Shown here in pieces: positions 14,594 through 22,970 of a DNA stretch of 22,970 nucleotides. This DNA comes from JALYZC01 sp035997675. Lineage in GTDB: Bacteria; Actinomycetota; Thermoleophilia; Solirubrobacterales; Solirubrobacteraceae. The translations under genes were made by a program, and so were the position numbers. The notes under the pieces were generated by a model. It saw only the letters and a program-made list of their open reading frames with translations, was not told the DNA's origin and did not search any database. Location of the stretch: assembly GCA_035997675.1 (NCBI GenBank), contig DASYIJ010000219.1, positions 1 to 22,970 of the forward strand. The letters run 5' to 3'. The first letter of the stretch is position 1; every line of letters begins with the position of its first letter.

Positions 14594-14621
14594 GGTATAG
14601 CCCTCGCGCCTTTCGGCGCAA
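14594..14621 (-). promoter_or_regulatory. candidate promoter TTGCGC-16-TATACC for the ligase gene
   Basis: On the minus strand -35 TTGCGC (14621-14616) and -10 TATACC (14599-14594) are 16 nt apart. The -10 ends 8 nt before the GTG at 14585, so the message may be leaderless. No Shine-Dalgarno sequence is seen at the right distance, which agrees. Confidence 0.45.
14606..14619 (-). terminator. GNRA-capped hairpin after the MEDS/anti-sigma gene
   Basis: On the minus strand GCGCC-GAAA-GGCGC, 15 nt after the stop at 14635. There is no T-run. It overlaps the -35 of the ligase promoter, the same arrangement as at 4041-4054. Confidence 0.35.
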
Positions 14622-14634
14622 CCCGACTCGGCCG

Positions 14635-15600
14635 CTAGCCGGCGTACCGGAGGTGCAGCCGCACGACGGTCCCGGTGTCGAAGGACCGCAACTGGACCAG
14701 GTCGCAGAGCTGGTTGGCCAGCCACAGGCCCTGGCCGCCGATCCGGTCCGGGCGTGGGCGCTCGCGTCCCGCGAGCGGGTAGTCGAAGTAGCCGCCGTCG
14801 CTGAGCTCGCAGATCAGCGTCGGGCCCTCCTGCCAGATGAGCAGCGTTCCGTCGCCGCCGCCGTGCAGGACGCTGTTCGTGGCCACCTCGTTCACGGCGA
14901 GCACGAGGTCCCCGACCAGCGCCGCGCTCATGCCGATGCTCGCAGCCCGCTCGGCGACGAAGTGGCGGACGACCTCCAGGGTCTCGCTGGTGAACGCCAG
15001 CATGGCCGCGTCGACGGGCGGCTCGCTCAGCGGGTGGGCGAAGGGCGCGGAGACGACGTCGATCCCGTGGTAGGTGTCGCTGTCGCGCTGCGTGCCGTCC
15101 ACGACGATCACGGGATGGCTCCGGTGGGCTTCGGCGATCACCGCTCCGTCGAGCGCATCCGTGTCGTAGGGGCAGAGCAGGCGCATCGAGCAGCCCTCGG
15201 CGAACGCCAGGTTGAGCAGTGACTCGTGGCGCTGGCACTCGACCAGCTCGGCCGCGCCGCGCTCCGCCCAGATCGGCTCGCCGATACCGCGCAGCGATGG
15301 CGCCGAACCTCCGTGCTCGTCGACGAACCGACGCCAGGCGGGGATGATGCGGGCGGGGTTGCTGCCGATGTCGTGCATGTCGGCGAAGTGGACGTCGCCG
15401 GCCGCGCCGTCCAGCGCCTCGCGCAGCAGCTCGATCTTCGCCGGGCCGACCATCGCGAGCACCGGCTCGTCGGCCTCCAGGCCCCCCCGGATGAAGGGGA
15501 GCGTGCCCGCCAGGAACCCGTCGTGGCCCGAGTACAGGAGCGCCTCGTGCCGGAAGGCCGCTGTGTCCGCGAGCTCCGCTGTCTGCTCGGTTGTGTCCAT
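14635..15600 (-). CDS. MEDS-domain/anti-sigma-factor kinase fusion (RsbA-like regulator)
   Basis: A 321-residue cytoplasmic regulator. Residues 15-165 match the MEDS sensory domain of DcmR-type proteins: opening FRHEALLYSGHDGFLAGTLPFI (cited by HEALLYSG), the methylotroph/methanogen sensor fold related to KaiC. Residues 195-320 form an RsbW-like GHKL ATPase: Asn242 in NEVATNSVLHG, the reduced G1 box SDGGYFDYP, and the G2 loop GGQGLWLANQL. Such proteins bind sigma factors or anti-sigma antagonists and occur in the general stress network of actinobacteria. ATG 15600 is preceded by GAGGCGAG at about ten bases; GTG 15624 would add eight residues. It lies 49 nt upstream of the ligase on the same strand. 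A direct role in amine metabolism is not shown. Confidence 0.87.
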   Translation of the reverse strand: MDTTEQTAELADTAAFRHEALLYSGHDGFLAGTLPFIRGGLEADEPVLAMVGPAKIELLREALDGAAGDVHFADMHDIGSNPARIIPAWRRFVDEHGGSAPSLRGIGEPIWAERGAAELVECQRHESLLNLAFAEGCSMRLLCPYDTDALDGAVIAEAHRSHPVIVVDGTQRDSDTYHGIDVVSAPFAHPLSEPPVDAAMLAFTSETLEVVRHFVAERAASIGMSAALVGDLVLAVNEVATNSVLHGGGDGTLLIWQEGPTLICELSDGGYFDYPLAGRERPRPDRIGGQGLWLANQLCDLVQLRSFDTGTVVRLHLRYAG

Positions 15601-15638
15601 CGCCAGAAACTCGCCTCGGTCCACTGTACCCCTGGAAT

Positions 15639-15660
15639 GTGGTTTTCAGCCGCAAACCAC
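15639..15660. repeat. inverted repeat GTGGTTT-8-AAACCAC
   Basis: Seven-base perfect arms with an 8-nt spacer, 39 nt upstream of the MEDS gene start and on its promoter side. A second dyad, ACCCG-GAC-CGGGT, lies at 15676-15688. Both are candidate operators in the 204-nt divergent control region; short dyads also occur by chance in such DNA. Confidence 0.4.
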
Positions 15661-15717
15661 GCGCTGCACGCATGTACCCGGACCGGGTCGCGCAGGGTCG
15701 CAGCGGCCGCCGGCGCC

Positions 15718-15746
15718 TTGACGGGGAGAACTCGACGGCGTAGCGT
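15718..15746 (+). promoter_or_regulatory. promoter TTGACG-17-TAGCGT for the GntR operon
   Basis: -35 TTGACG (15718-15723), 17-nt spacer, -10 TAGCGT (15741-15746), the best housekeeping-type promoter in the window. The predicted start near 15753 falls on the first bases of the palindromic operator that follows. Confidence 0.65.
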
Positions 15747-15751
15747 CGGCA

Positions 15752-15765
15752 ATGGTCTAGACCAT
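15752..15765. promoter_or_regulatory. palindromic operator ATGGTCTAGACCAT (DasR/NagR-like)
   Basis: A perfect 14-bp palindrome whose inner 12 bases TGGTCTAGACCA equal the core of the dre operator recognised by DasR and NagR/YvoA, HutC-type GntR proteins. It sits at the predicted transcription start and 40 nt upstream of a HutC-type GntR gene, the classic place for autorepression. I found no second copy in the window. Confidence 0.75.
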
Positions 15766-15804
15766 GCAGCGGCCCGCGCCCGCATCGACCCCGGCGAAGC
15801 GCCC

Positions 15805-16581
15805 GTGACCCCCCGCGGACGCGGCCTCGGCGGGCGCCTGCGGCTGCGGTCCGGGTCAGATGCTCCGGCCCACGTGCAGATCGAGGAGGCGCTGGCCGAG
15901 CGAATCGCCTCCGGCGAGCTGCGCACCGGCGAGCGCCTCCCGCCGGAACGCGATCTCTCGCGGGATCTCCACGTCAGCCGTATGACCGTCCGCCAGGCGC
16001 TCTCGTCGCTCGCCGCGCGCGGCCTCGTCGAGCGCGGCGTAGGACGGGGCACCTTCGTGGCGAGCCGGAAGGTGGACCACGACCTGACGAGGGTCGCCGG
16101 GTTCAGCGAACAGCTCGCGCGCCAAGGTCTCAAGCCCGGGGCGAAGGTGCTCGAGGTAACGGAGGCGCCCGCCGGTTGGCGGATCTCGGCGGCGCTGGAG
16201 ATCGCCCCGAAGGCGCCGGTCGTGCGCCTCCAGCGCCTGCGGCTGGCCGCCGACGTCCCGATGGCGCTCGAGGACTCGTGGATTCCCGCCGACCAGTTCC
16301 CGGGGTTGGTGGACCAGGACCTCGGCGGCTCCCTGTACGCGCTCATGCGCGACGCCTACGGAGCGGCGCCCGTCCGCGCGATCGAGCGGCTCGAGCCGGT
16401 GCTCGCGCGGGCGCACGAGGCGCGCGCGCTCGACGTGCCGGCGCGCTCCCCGCTGATGCTGGTCGAGCGCACGGCGTACTCCGCGGACGGGATCCCGGTC
16501 GAGTTCGCCCACGACCGCTACCGCGGCGACCGCGCCCGCTTCGTCGTGCGCGTCTCTCCGGACGTCCTCGCGCATGCCTGA
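15805..16581 (+). CDS. HutC-subfamily GntR transcriptional regulator with UTRA domain
   Basis: A 258-residue repressor. The N-terminal winged helix (about 20-86) has the GntR signature LPPERDLSRDLHVSRMTVRQAL (core SRMTVRQAL) and wing GRGTFVA. The C-terminal UTRA ligand domain (about 98-250) begins GFSEQLARQGLKPGAKVLEV (cited by FSEQLARQG), as in DasR/NagR. The frame is open far upstream; GTG 15805 was chosen because it follows the promoter and operator and gives the usual N-terminus, although its ribosome site is weak. DasR/NagR bind phosphorylated amino sugars, but no sugar gene is near. With a kinase as the next gene, a phosphorylated amino alcohol is a conceivable ligand (inference). It overlaps the kinase gene by 8 nt. 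Confidence 0.9.
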   Translation: MTPRGRGLGGRLRLRSGSDAPAHVQIEEALAERIASGELRTGERLPPERDLSRDLHVSRMTVRQALSSLAARGLVERGVGRGTFVASRKVDHDLTRVAGFSEQLARQGLKPGAKVLEVTEAPAGWRISAALEIAPKAPVVRLQRLRLAADVPMALEDSWIPADQFPGLVDQDLGGSLYALMRDAYGAAPVRAIERLEPVLARAHEARALDVPARSPLMLVERTAYSADGIPVEFAHDRYRGDRARFVVRVSPDVLAHA

Positions 16582-17506
16582 GACGCGCCCGGCCGCCGCG
16601 CCCGGCGCGGTGGTCGAGCGCCTGCGGGCGCTGCTCGGCGAGCCCGAGGGCGATCCGGTGCCGCTCGACGGCGGCATCACCAACCGCAACCTCCGGCTGC
16701 GCGCGGGCGGCCGGGACTACGTCGTGCGCCTGCCCGGGAAGCGCACCGACGTGTTGGGCATCGACCGCGAGGCCGAGCGCGCGGCCACCGAGATGGCGGC
16801 GGCCGCCGGCGCCGCCCCCGCGGTCGCGGCCTTCCTCCCCGACGAGGAGGTGCTCGTGACCCACTTCGTCGTGGGCGATGAGGTCACGCCCGAGCGCCTC
16901 CGCGAGCCGGCCACGCTGCGCGAGGTCGCCGCGCGCCTGCGGGCGGTGCACGCCGGTCCGCCGCTGCCGAGCGCGTTCTCCCCGTTCCGGGTGGTCGAGG
17001 CCTATCTCGACGCCGCCACGGCACGGGGCGCGGTGGTGCCGGCGGACCAATCGCGGGCCGCCGCGCTCGCGACCGAGATCGAACCGCTGATGGCCGGGCC
17101 CGAGCACACGCCGGTGCCCTGTCACAACGACCTGCTGGCCGCCAACTTCATCGCCGACGGGGAGCGCGTCTGGATCGTGGACTGGGAGTACGCCGGCATG
17201 GGCGACCGCTACTTCGACCTGGCCAACCTCTCGGTCAACACCGGCTTCGACGAAGCCGACGACGAGCGCCTGCTCGAGGCCTACTTCGAGGAGTCGCCCA
17301 CCGCCGGCCGCTTCGCCTGCCTGCGGCTCATGCGGCTCATGTCGGACTACCGCGAGGCGATGTGGGGGGTCGTGCAGTCCGTCGTCTCGGAGCTGGACGT
17401 CGACTTCGCGGCCTACGCCGCCGAGCACTTCGGGCGCCTCGAGTCGGCCGCCGCCGACCCGCGCTACCCCGAGTGGCTACGCGAGGCACGTGCCGCCGCG
17501 GCGTGA
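16574..17506 (+). CDS. choline/ethanolamine kinase-like phosphotransferase
   Basis: A 310-residue APH/choline-kinase fold enzyme (LicA-like). GGITNRNLRL (33-42) forms the ATP-binding loop. Brenner's motif HNDLLAANFI gives catalytic Asp186 and Asn191. IVDWEYAGMGDRYFDLA carries the metal-binding Asp203 and the tryptophan/tyrosine pair typical of choline kinases rather than of antibiotic phosphotransferases. The likely reaction is ATP-dependent phosphorylation of an amino alcohol such as choline or ethanolamine; aminoglycosides or thiamine remain possible. It lies between a GntR regulator (8-nt overlap) and the FAD/GcvT gene (17-nt overlap), so it is a fixed part of that operon. No signal or membrane segment. 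Confidence 0.87.
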   Translation: MPETRPAAAPGAVVERLRALLGEPEGDPVPLDGGITNRNLRLRAGGRDYVVRLPGKRTDVLGIDREAERAATEMAAAAGAAPAVAAFLPDEEVLVTHFVVGDEVTPERLREPATLREVAARLRAVHAGPPLPSAFSPFRVVEAYLDAATARGAVVPADQSRAAALATEIEPLMAGPEHTPVPCHNDLLAANFIADGERVWIVDWEYAGMGDRYFDLANLSVNTGFDEADDERLLEAYFEESPTAGRFACLRLMRLMSDYREAMWGVVQSVVSELDVDFAAYAAEHFGRLESAAADPRYPEWLREARAAAA

Positions 17507-19958
17507 GCCGCCGGGCGCGGCTCGTTGCGTGATCGTCGGCGGCGGCGTCGGCGGCACCAGCATCGCCTACCACCTGGCCGAGCTGGGCTGGCGCGACGTG
17601 GTGCTGGTCGAGCGGGCGCAGCTCACCAGCGGCTCGACCTTCCACTCCGCCGGGCTGGTCGGCCAGCTGCGCGGATCGGTCACGCTGACGAAGATGATGA
17701 TGTACAGCGTCGAGCTGTACCGGCGCCTGCGCGAGGAGAGCGAGTTCGACCCGGGCTGGACGGAGTGCGGCGGCCTGCGGCTGGCGTCGAGCGAGGCGCG
17801 CATGGAGGAGCTGCGGCGCCAGGCGGGCTGGGCGAAGACGTTCGGTCTCCCGATGGACCTGGTCTCCGCCCAGGAGGCGCAGGAGCGCTTCCCGCTGATG
17901 TCCACCGATGGCGTGCTCGGCGCGGCGTGGCTGCCCACCGACGGCTACCTCGACCCCTCGCAGCTCACGTACGCCCTCGCCGACGGAGCGCGACGCGGCG
18001 GCTGCGAGATCTTCACCTCCACCCGCGCGACGGGCATCGACTGCGACCGCGGCCGCGTGCGGCGGGTGCGCACCGATCGCGGGGACATCGAGACCGAGGT
18101 GGTCGTCGACGCCGGCGGCATGTTCGCCGCGGAGGTCGGGCGGATGGCCGGGGTGCGCGTGCCGATCGTGCCCATGGCCCACGAGTACCTCGTCACCCAA
18201 CCCTTCCGCGAGCGCGGCGAGGAGGCCCTGCCGACGCTGCGCGACCCCGACCTGCTGATCTACTTCCGCGAGGAGGGCGGCGGCCTCGTCATGGGCGGGT
18301 ACGAGCGCGACTGCGCTCCGTGGTCCCTGCGCGACGGCGGGCGCGGGCTCGACGCGATCCCACCCGACTTCAACGGCCGCCTGCTCGAGGAGGACTGGGA
18401 CCGCTTCGCGGAGATCGTGGACAACTCGCAGCGCCGGGTGCCGGCGATGGCCGACGTCAAGATCACGCGCCTGATCAACGGGCCCGAGGCGTTCACGCCG
18501 GACGGCGAGTTCTGCCTCGGCGAGACCGCGGTGCGCGGCCTGTTCGTGGCGGCGGGGTTCTGCGCCCATGGCCTCGCCGGAGCGGGGGGCATCGGGAAGG
18601 CCATGGCCGAGTGGATCGTCGAGGGCGAGCCCACGCTCGATCTCTGGGAGATGGACATCCGCCGCTTCGGCGCCCAGTACCGCTCGCCCGCCTACACGCT
18701 CAAGCGCGCCCGCGAGGTGTACGAGACCTACTACGACATCAAGTACCCGGGCTACGAGCGCCAGTCCGGTCGGCCGCTGCGCACCTCCGCCGCCACCCCC
18801 TGGCACAGCGAGCACGGTGCCGCCTTCGGCGAGAAGTCGGGCTGGGAGCGCGTCAACCACTACGCCGGCAACGAGGCGGCCGGCGACGAGTCGCTGCGAC
18901 CACGCGGCTGGGCCGGGGAGCTGTGGTCGCCCGCGATCGGTGCCGAGCACCGGGCCACCCGTGAGCGGGTGGGGCTATTCGACGAGTCCTCGTTCGCGAA
19001 GATCGAGATCGCCGGCCCGGGCGCCGCCGAGTTCCTCGAGCGCCTCTGCGACAACCGGGTGGCGCGCGACGTGGGGAAGATCACGTACACGCAGATGCTC
19101 AACTCCCGCGGGGGCATCGAATGCGATTTCACCGTCGCCCGCCTGGAGGACGAGCGCTTCTCGATCGTCACCGGCACGGCCTTCGGCAACCACGACCTCG
19201 GCTGGATGCGGCGCCATCTGCCCGACGACGGAGCGGTGCGCCTCGCCGACGTGACCGCGCAGTGGTCCTGCTTCGCGCTGTGGGGTCCGCGCGCCCGAGA
19301 CGTGCTCGGGCCGCTCACGCCCGACTCGCTCGACAACGAGTCCTTCCCGTATATGTCACTGCGTGACATCACCGTCGGAGACGTGCCGGTTCGCGCGCTG
19401 CGAGTCACGTTCGTCGGCGAGCTCGGCTGGGAGCTGTACTGCCCGACGGAGTACGGCGCCGCCCTCTGGCGCACGCTGTGGGAGGCGGGCGAGCCGCACG
19501 GGCTCGTCGCCGGCGGCTACCGCGCGATCGACACGATGCGGCTCGAGAAGGGCTACCGCGTCTGGGCCGCGGACATCACGCCCGACGAAACGCCCTACGA
19601 GGGCGGCGTCGGGTTCTGCGTGAAGCTCGACAAGGATGGTGGGTTCGTCGGCCGGGACGCTCTCGTCGCCGCGCGCGAGGAGGGTCCGCGGGCGCGGCTG
19701 TGCTGCCTGGTGCTCGAGGACCCGCGCTCAGTGGCGCTGGGCAACGAGCCGGTGCGCATCGACGGCGAAGTGCGCGGCCGCGTCACGACCGGCGGGTACG
19801 GCTACGCGGTGCAGCGGTCCATCGCCTACGCCTACATGCCGCCCGACGCCGCCGAGCCGGGCACCGCCGTCGCCGTCGAGATCTTCGGCGAGTGGATCGA
19901 CGGCGAGGTCGTCAGCGAACCGCTCTACGACCCCGCCGGCGAGCGCGTGCGAGCCTAG
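17490..19958 (+). CDS. FAD oxidoreductase-GcvT fusion, dimethylglycine dehydrogenase/sarcosine oxidase family
   Basis: An 822-residue fusion. Residues 13-378 are a DAO-type flavin domain with the dinucleotide motif VGGGVGG (17-23). GSTFHSAG places His52 at the position where dimethylglycine dehydrogenases carry covalently bound FAD. Residues 380-435 are the linker domain of the family. Residues 475-700 are the aminomethyltransferase folate domain (starting LWSPAIGAEHRATRERVG), followed by its C-terminal barrel to about 815. Relatives oxidise an N-methyl group and pass the one-carbon unit to tetrahydrofolate as 5,10-methylene-THF. Substrates in the family include dimethylglycine, sarcosine and N-methylglutamate. 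GTG 17490 overlaps the kinase gene by 17 nt; GTG 17529, just before the flavin motif, is an alternative. Confidence 0.92.
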   Translation: MPPRREPPGAARCVIVGGGVGGTSIAYHLAELGWRDVVLVERAQLTSGSTFHSAGLVGQLRGSVTLTKMMMYSVELYRRLREESEFDPGWTECGGLRLASSEARMEELRRQAGWAKTFGLPMDLVSAQEAQERFPLMSTDGVLGAAWLPTDGYLDPSQLTYALADGARRGGCEIFTSTRATGIDCDRGRVRRVRTDRGDIETEVVVDAGGMFAAEVGRMAGVRVPIVPMAHEYLVTQPFRERGEEALPTLRDPDLLIYFREEGGGLVMGGYERDCAPWSLRDGGRGLDAIPPDFNGRLLEEDWDRFAEIVDNSQRRVPAMADVKITRLINGPEAFTPDGEFCLGETAVRGLFVAAGFCAHGLAGAGGIGKAMAEWIVEGEPTLDLWEMDIRRFGAQYRSPAYTLKRAREVYETYYDIKYPGYERQSGRPLRTSAATPWHSEHGAAFGEKSGWERVNHYAGNEAAGDESLRPRGWAGELWSPAIGAEHRATRERVGLFDESSFAKIEIAGPGAAEFLERLCDNRVARDVGKITYTQMLNSRGGIECDFTVARLEDERFSIVTGTAFGNHDLGWMRRHLPDDGAVRLADVTAQWSCFALWGPRARDVLGPLTPDSLDNESFPYMSLRDITVGDVPVRALRVTFVGELGWELYCPTEYGAALWRTLWEAGEPHGLVAGGYRAIDTMRLEKGYRVWAADITPDETPYEGGVGFCVKLDKDGGFVGRDALVAAREEGPRARLCCLVLEDPRSVALGNEPVRIDGEVRGRVTTGGYGYAVQRSIAYAYMPPDAAEPGTAVAVEIFGEWIDGEVVSEPLYDPAGERVRA

Positions 19959-20468
19959 CTGCGACAATGGGGCGGCTCGCCATGAATGACCCTGCCGCCG
20001 ACCCCGCGATCCGCGTCGTGCTGTGCGACGACGTGTCCGAGATGCGCAAGCTGCTGCGCTACGCGCTCGAGACCGACCCTCGCATGCAGGTCGTGGGCGA
20101 GGCCACGGACGGTCGCGAGGGCGCCCGCATGATCGCCGAGCTGCAGCCCGACGTGGCGCTGCTCGATCTGTCGATGCCCCACATGGACGGGTTGGAGACG
20201 ATTCCCCAGATCCTGTCCGCCGCACCGGGCACACGCATCATCGTGTTCTCGGGATTCTCCGCGGAGCGCATGCGCGAGCCCGCGCTGGAGAACGGAGCCG
20301 ACCTCTACATCGAGAAGGGCCTGCCCCTCGACGACGTGATCACGGCGGTTCGCGACCTGGCCGGCGCCCCGCGCGGCGACGGTCCGGGCGACGCGGGCCC
20401 GGGCGGAGGCGATCGCGACGATGGGCTCCTGGCCATGTGGCTGGAGCGTGTGCGCCGCGCCCTCGTGC

Positions 20469-22421
<1,953 letters not shown>

Positions 22422-22512
22422 GGTCACGAGGCTAGCGGAGCCTTATCTGCCTCCGACACAACTCTTATTTTCGCCTGGAAGCGTGCCACCGCCCCCAACG
22501 AACGGAGGACCC

Positions 22513-22970
22513 GTGCACCGTAGGTTCCGCTTCGTACGGCTTGGCGCCGTGATCGGCGTCTGCGCCCTCGTCGGCGCGGCCGCCGGCATTGCCGGCAGCG
22601 CCGCCGCCCCATCGAGCAAGGCGAAGAAGGGCACCGCCACCCGCCGCGCGCACCACGTGCGCGGGTTCCACGGGCCCCCCGTGCATGCCGATGCGGTCGT
22701 GCTCAACAAGGCGGGCAACGGCTTCATCACGCAAACCGAGGACTCGGGGAAGGTGAAGTCCGTCTCCGGCGACAAGCTGACCGTCACCGAGGGCGTGGGG
22801 AACGTGACGTACAAGGACGTCACGCTGACCATCCCGTCGAACGCGACGATCCTCCGCAACTTCGCCAAGGCGCAGCTCGGCGATCTCAAGGCGGGCGACT
22901 TCGTGCACGTGTCGCAGTCGTCCGAGGGGACGTTCGTGCTGGCGAGCGACGCATCGCACGGGCCGGGCCG
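22513..22970 (+). CDS. secreted protein, 3' end beyond the window
   Basis: An open frame of 152 codons running to the window edge without a stop. GTG 22513 has an excellent ribosome site (CGGAGGA, 22503-22509). The basic start MHRRFRFVRLG is followed by a hydrophobic segment (11-30) and AGSAAAP, a signal peptide with a likely cleavage at about 30-32. Residues 33-52 are a Lys/Arg/His-rich linker. Residues 76-145 look like a small beta-barrel (GKVKSVSGDKLTVTEG, TLTIPSNATIL, LKAGDFVHVSQS), the pattern of DUF5666-like secreted or envelope proteins. Function unknown. Transcription is divergent from the thioredoxin-domain gene, with an AT-rich stretch at 22441-22472 that may hold the promoter. Confidence 0.8.
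   Translation, partial: MHRRFRFVRLGAVIGVCALVGAAAGIAGSAAAPSSKAKKGTATRRAHHVRGFHGPPVHADAVVLNKAGNGFITQTEDSGKVKSVSGDKLTVTEGVGNVTYKDVTLTIPSNATILRNFAKAQLGDLKAGDFVHVSQSSEGTFVLASDASHGPG

Noticed and set aside
15603..15660. SigB/SigF-type promoter (GTTT ... GGGTA) for the MEDS gene
   Set aside because: GGTTT and GGGTAC are both present on the minus strand but about 22 nt apart, longer than the 12-17 nt these sigma factors use.
17337..18950. A 537-codon minus-strand open frame opposite the kinase and flavoprotein genes
   Set aside because: Low-complexity antisense composition; the plus strand carries complete enzyme motifs and coupled starts.

Overview
The window is 23 kb of gene-dense, very GC-rich DNA with many GTG starts, 1-4 nt gene overlaps and GC-rich -10 boxes. 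The gene content is actinobacterial: a MEDS/anti-sigma protein, FadR and HutC-type GntR regulators, an HxlR regulator and a c-di-AMP riboswitch. My best guess is a Thermoleophilia/Solirubrobacterales-type actinobacterium; this is an inference, because no rRNA or other marker gene is present. I saw no tRNA, rRNA, CRISPR array, transposase, phage gene or origin. No geneless stretch exceeds 300 bases; the longest are 3395-3618, 3961-4161 and 15601-15804, and each holds regulatory signals.

Left part (1-7758): a truncated alpha/beta hydrolase, a convergent NAD-dependent epimerase-like gene and a phosphoribosyltransferase. A divergent pair follows: a membrane-anchored cytochrome c and a DksA-like protein that has lost all four zinc cysteines. 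Next is a c-di-AMP (ydaO-type) riboswitch ahead of a small protein with a C-terminal membrane segment. After it come an AhpD-like protein without its CxxC cysteines, an HxlR regulator, a complete type I glutamine synthetase (glnA) and an overlapping threonine dehydratase (ilvA).

Middle (7830-15600, minus strand): a coupled catabolic cluster. In transcription order it is MEDS/anti-sigma regulator, glutamine synthetase-like gamma-glutamyl-amine ligase, class I gamma-glutamyl hydrolase (PuuD-like), FadR regulator, amino acid/amine permease, aldehyde dehydrogenase and NAD-type short-chain dehydrogenase. It resembles the Puu pathway but has no dedicated amine oxidase and has an alcohol-dehydrogenase candidate instead. 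This fits gamma-glutamylation of an amino alcohol such as ethanolamine better than of putrescine.

Right part (15805-19958, plus strand): a divergent operon of HutC-type GntR regulator, choline/ethanolamine-kinase-like phosphotransferase and an FAD oxidase fused to a GcvT folate domain (dimethylglycine dehydrogenase type). The regulator's promoter carries a 14-bp palindrome at its predicted start point that resembles the DasR/NagR operator. I propose that the two halves handle an amine or amino alcohol and its N-methylated forms, with one-carbon units passed to tetrahydrofolate.

Right end: a stand-alone response regulator, a convergent thioredoxin-domain (YyaL/DUF255) protein overlapping it by 38 nt, and the start of a secreted protein running off the window.
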